Below, in pieces: positions 61,583 through 64,000 of a stretch of DNA of 64,000 nucleotides. Position numbers and translations under genes: made by a program. This stretch comes from Flavobacterium coralii (lineage in GTDB: Bacteria > Bacteroidota > Bacteroidia > Flavobacteriales > Flavobacteriaceae), in contig NZ_JAHDIU010000002.1 of the NCBI RefSeq assembly GCF_019891545.1, positions 186,001 to 250,000 on the forward strand, read 5' to 3'. A model generated the notes under the pieces. It was not told the DNA's origin, made no database searches, and saw only the letters and a list, made by a program, of their open reading frames with translations. Every line of letters begins with the position of its first letter. Within the stretch, counting starts at the first letter, position 1.

Positions 61583-61834
61583 ATGGTAGAAGCATCTTTT
61601 TTAGGTATTTTGCGTACAATTATAATAGTAATCCTTGTGTTTTATGCAGTTAAGTTCCTGCTTCGCCTTTTTGCGCCCGTTATAGTACAACAGGTGGTAA
61701 AAAAAGCCGAACAAAACTTTTATCAGCAACAGCAGCAATACAGCCAGCAGCAACATAATACCAACAACAAACAGGAAAAAGCTGCCGAAAAGAAAAAAGT
61801 AGGCGAATACATTGACTACGAAGAAATTGATTAA
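61583..61834 (+). CDS. DUF4834 small membrane protein
   Basis: 83 residues from ATG 61583; the in-frame TTG at 61565 is rejected. One membrane helix ('LGILRTIIIVILVFYAVKFL') then 'RLFAPVIVQQVVKKAEQNFY', a Gln-rich stretch and an end 'KKKVGEYIDYEEID'. This matches DUF4834, a Bacteroidota-only family with a conserved 'G.YVDYEEID' end. Role unknown. Terminator 10 nt downstream. Confidence 0.85.
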   Translation: MVEASFLGILRTIIIVILVFYAVKFLLRLFAPVIVQQVVKKAEQNFYQQQQQYSQQQHNTNNKQEKAAEKKKVGEYIDYEEID

Positions 61835-61843
61835 AACCTATAC

Positions 61844-61871
61844 AAAGCCTCTTTTACAAGGGGCTTTTTTA
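61844..61871 (+). terminator. Terminator after DUF4834
   Basis: AAAGCCTCTT / AAGGGGCTTT stem (one G-U) with 5-nt loop and T-run. Confidence 0.8.
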
Positions 61872-61970
61872 TTGGCAGCAGCTCAATAAAAAGATATAGG
61901 GTGCCATTATTTTTATCTAAAATAAGTATCTTCACGCCGTTTTTACTTATCAATTTAAAGACAGCGCTAC

Positions 61971-64000
61971 ATGAAGAATATCAATAAGTTCTATCCGCAC
62001 CTGTTTGCCCTTGTCGGCTTTATAATAGTTTCGCTTATATACTTTTACCCGGTCTTGCAGGGTAAAAAAATATACCAGTCGGATATTGTGCAATATACCG
62101 GTATGGCCAAAGAGCAGAACGACTTCAGGAAGGATACAGGCGAAGAACCTTATTGGACCAACAGCGCTTTCGGCGGTATGCCCACTTACCAAATGGGGGC
62201 TAATTACCCGCATAACTACATAAAAAAACTGGACTCGGTTTTGCGCTTCCTGCCACGCCCTGCAGATTATTTATTTCTCTATTTCATAGGTTTTTATATA
62301 CTGATGTATGTGTTGAGGGTTAGCCCTTTAAAAGCTTTTATTGGTGCGCTGGCGTTTGGTTTTTCTACTTATCTAATAATTATACTGGGTGTGGGGCACA
62401 ACGCAAAAGCCCACGCCATAGCCTATATGCCAATGGTGGTAGCCGGGGTGCTGCTGGTGTTTAAAAAGCGTTATATAGCCGGAGGGCTGCTCACTATGGT
62501 AGCTGCCGCGCTCGAAATAAATGCTAACCATTTCCAGATGACCTACTACCTTTTATTATTATTGCTGGTATTGGGCATCTATTACGTAATAGAGATAGTT
62601 AAAACTAAAGAATATAAGCATTTAGGAATACTTTCGGCAGTATTTGCAGGTGCAGCTTTACTTGCTGTAGGTGTAAACGCAACCGGGCTTATGGCTACGG
62701 CAGAATATACTGATTTCAGTATCAGGGGCAAAAGCGAACTTACCATAAATCCTGATGGCACACCAAATACTACTGATTCGGCAATGGAATATGAGTATAT
62801 TACAGAGTACAGTTACGGCATAGCAGAAAGCTTTAACCTGATTGCACCGCGCCTTTTTGGCGGTGGAGCAAGAGAAGATGTAGGCGAAAACTCTGTAATG
62901 TATGAGTTTATATCCGATATTGGTGCTAACCCGCAGGAAGCAAAAGAGTTTGTAAAAACAGTACCCACTTATTGGGGAGAGCAACCCATTGTAGAAGCGC
63001 CTGCTTATATTGGCGCAATAGTATTTTTCTTTGCACTTGTAGCCCTTTTCATCGATAGCCGTAAAATAAAATATGCCTTTCTGGCAGGGGCTATATTGTC
63101 GTTACTATTGTCATGGGGTAAAAACTTCCCGGTGCTCACCAACTTCTTTATAGATTATGTCCCCCTGTATGATAAATTCCGTGCGGTATCTTCCATTCAG
63201 GTAATACTGGAGCTCTGCTTCCCTGTACTTGCCGTTATGGGCTTACAAACCTATTTTACATCAGATAAAACGGAGCAGCTAAAAGCCCTTAAACTGGCAG
63301 GCGGTACAGCTTTGGGTATAATTATATTATTATTCTTCTCTATGAGCATGTTCAGCTTTGTTGGTATGCATGATGAGCAGCTTAGGGAGATGTATGGTGA
63401 CATAGGCCCGGCATTTGTAGAAGCATTGCAGGAGCAGCGTAAAGACATGTACACGGGCGACCTGATTAGGAGCGGACTTTTAATACTGGCTGCGGCGGGT
63501 ATATTGTGGGCTTACATGAAAAACAAGCTATCGGCAATGTGGGCTACAGTGGTAGTAGGGCTGCTTATGGTGGGAGATTTATATATGATTGACCGCAACT
63601 ATGTTAACAATGACGATTTTGTAAGTGCCCGCGAAATGGATGCACCTTTCCAGGCAACGGAAGCTGACCAGTTTATTTTAGAAGATACAACTTATTACAG
63701 GGTATATGAGCCTCAGGGCAGGCTACAGGCACGCACATCTTACTTCCATAACTCTGTTGGTGGTTATAGTGCCGTGAGGCCGCAAAGGATGGACCAGCTA
63801 TTTAATTACTTAGTAGATCCGAGGGTTAATGCAGTTTTAAATACTATCAACCCAGAAACGATGGAAATACGGAAGCCGTTCCCTGTGCTTAACCTGCTCA
63901 ACATAAAGTACATGATTTTGCAGGCAGGTGATGGGCAAAATGTGCCTATCATAAATCCGTATGCTAATGGGCCTGCATGGTTCGTCAACAGCGTAAAACC
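61971..64000 (+). CDS. YfhO-family multi-pass membrane protein (start of gene; cut by right window edge)
   Basis: ATG 61971 opens a frame with no stop to the window end (676 codons seen). N-terminus 'NINKFYPHLFALVGFIIVSL' then 'GKKIYQSDIVQYTGMAKEQN', 'WTNSAFGGMPTYQMGANYPH', a run of at least ten membrane helices ('LLLLLLVLGIYYV', 'AGAALLAVGVNATGLMAT'), 'YSYGIAESFNLIAPRLFGGG', and a soluble region late in the seen part: 'YYRVYEPQGRLQARTSYFHN' then 'SVGGYSAVRPQRMDQLFNYL'. These are features of YfhO, a family of 700-900 residue envelope proteins linked to lipid-linked sugar transfer in some bacteria. About 100-200 residues are probably missing. It is read from the raw bases; no in-frame stop interrupts it. 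Confidence 0.85.
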   Translation, partial: MKNINKFYPHLFALVGFIIVSLIYFYPVLQGKKIYQSDIVQYTGMAKEQNDFRKDTGEEPYWTNSAFGGMPTYQMGANYPHNYIKKLDSVLRFLPRPADYLFLYFIGFYILMYVLRVSPLKAFIGALAFGFSTYLIIILGVGHNAKAHAIAYMPMVVAGVLLVFKKRYIAGGLLTMVAAALEINANHFQMTYYLLLLLLVLGIYYVIEIVKTKEYKHLGILSAVFAGAALLAVGVNATGLMATAEYTDFSIRGKSELTINPDGTPNTTDSAMEYEYITEYSYGIAESFNLIAPRLFGGGAREDVGENSVMYEFISDIGANPQEAKEFVKTVPTYWGEQPIVEAPAYIGAIVFFFALVALFIDSRKIKYAFLAGAILSLLLSWGKNFPVLTNFFIDYVPLYDKFRAVSSIQVILELCFPVLAVMGLQTYFTSDKTEQLKALKLAGGTALGIIILLFFSMSMFSFVGMHDEQLREMYGDIGPAFVEALQEQRKDMYTGDLIRSGLLILAAAGILWAYMKNKLSAMWATVVVGLLMVGDLYMIDRNYVNNDDFVSAREMDAPFQATEADQFILEDTTYYRVYEPQGRLQARTSYFHNSVGGYSAVRPQRMDQLFNYLVDPRVNAVLNTINPETMEIRKPFPVLNLLNIKYMILQAGDGQNVPIINPYANGPAWFVNSVK

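Noticed and set aside
1-64000. CRISPR array, rRNA or further tRNA genes
   Set aside because: I saw no regularly spaced repeats of that kind, no rRNA-like stretch and no second T-arm motif.

Overview
The window is chromosomal DNA of a Bacteroidota bacterium, most likely a Flavobacteriaceae member (Flavobacterium-like). The evidence is SusC/SusD pairs, a type IX secretion (T9SS) sorting domain, Bacteroidota-type -7 promoter boxes (TAnnTTTG), a long NusB, a PUR-family DUF3276 protein, a serine palmitoyltransferase, and a tmRNA encoding the tag GENNYALAA.

Layout. 1-2396 is the right end of an integrated mobile element: the C-terminus of a mobilisation-type protein, two small genes, and a large serine recombinase whose reading frame runs antisense into the 3' end of the tmRNA gene (2397-2792, minus). 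That tmRNA is probably the insertion site. 2987-4201 is a saccharopine/alanine dehydrogenase-like oxidoreductase. 4274-22812 is polysaccharide utilisation locus 1 (PUL1): a membrane-spanning sensor/HTH regulator, SusC, SusD, a LamG lipoprotein, a GH144-like (glycoamylase fold) lipoprotein, an esterase, GH3, GH97, GH43 and a FucP-like sugar permease. 22906-28520 holds unrelated envelope genes: a lipoprotein, a DUF1361/Coq4-like/CreD operon, KdsA with a small lipoprotein, and a split YeeE/YedE transporter. 28591-42592 (minus) is PUL2, a typical beta-1,3-glucan (laminarin) locus: regulator, SusC, SusD, a PKD/CBM-like glycan-binding lipoprotein, GH16, GH3 and GH16. 42733-44148 is a T9SS-sorted protein with a duplicated domain. 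44521-64000 is mostly housekeeping: DUF3276, an ABC exporter, a Leu/Glu-type dehydrogenase, NusB-DUF1573-YajC, a sirtuin, an ECF sigma/anti-sigma pair, a TrmH-type methyltransferase, a DEAD-box helicase, RdgB, three small membrane proteins, serine palmitoyltransferase facing a GNAT-like protein, an outer-membrane protein, DUF4834, and the start of a YfhO-family membrane protein cut by the window edge.

How the genes work together. Each PUL should bind and cut a glycan at the cell surface (lipoproteins), import oligosaccharides through SusC/SusD, and finish hydrolysis with periplasmic GH3/GH97/GH43 enzymes. In PUL1 the monosaccharide would enter through the MFS permease. The two large regulators are paralogues with near-identical C-terminal helix-turn-helix regions.

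The most interesting new signal is a 20-bp element made of two half-sites 11 bp apart, in the same orientation 167-203 bp upstream of three genes: susC of PUL1, susC of PUL2 and the T9SS protein gene. This suggests one operator family read by the paired regulators, and it adds the uncharacterised T9SS protein to the glycan regulon. All calls come from reading the sequence; no database searches were run.
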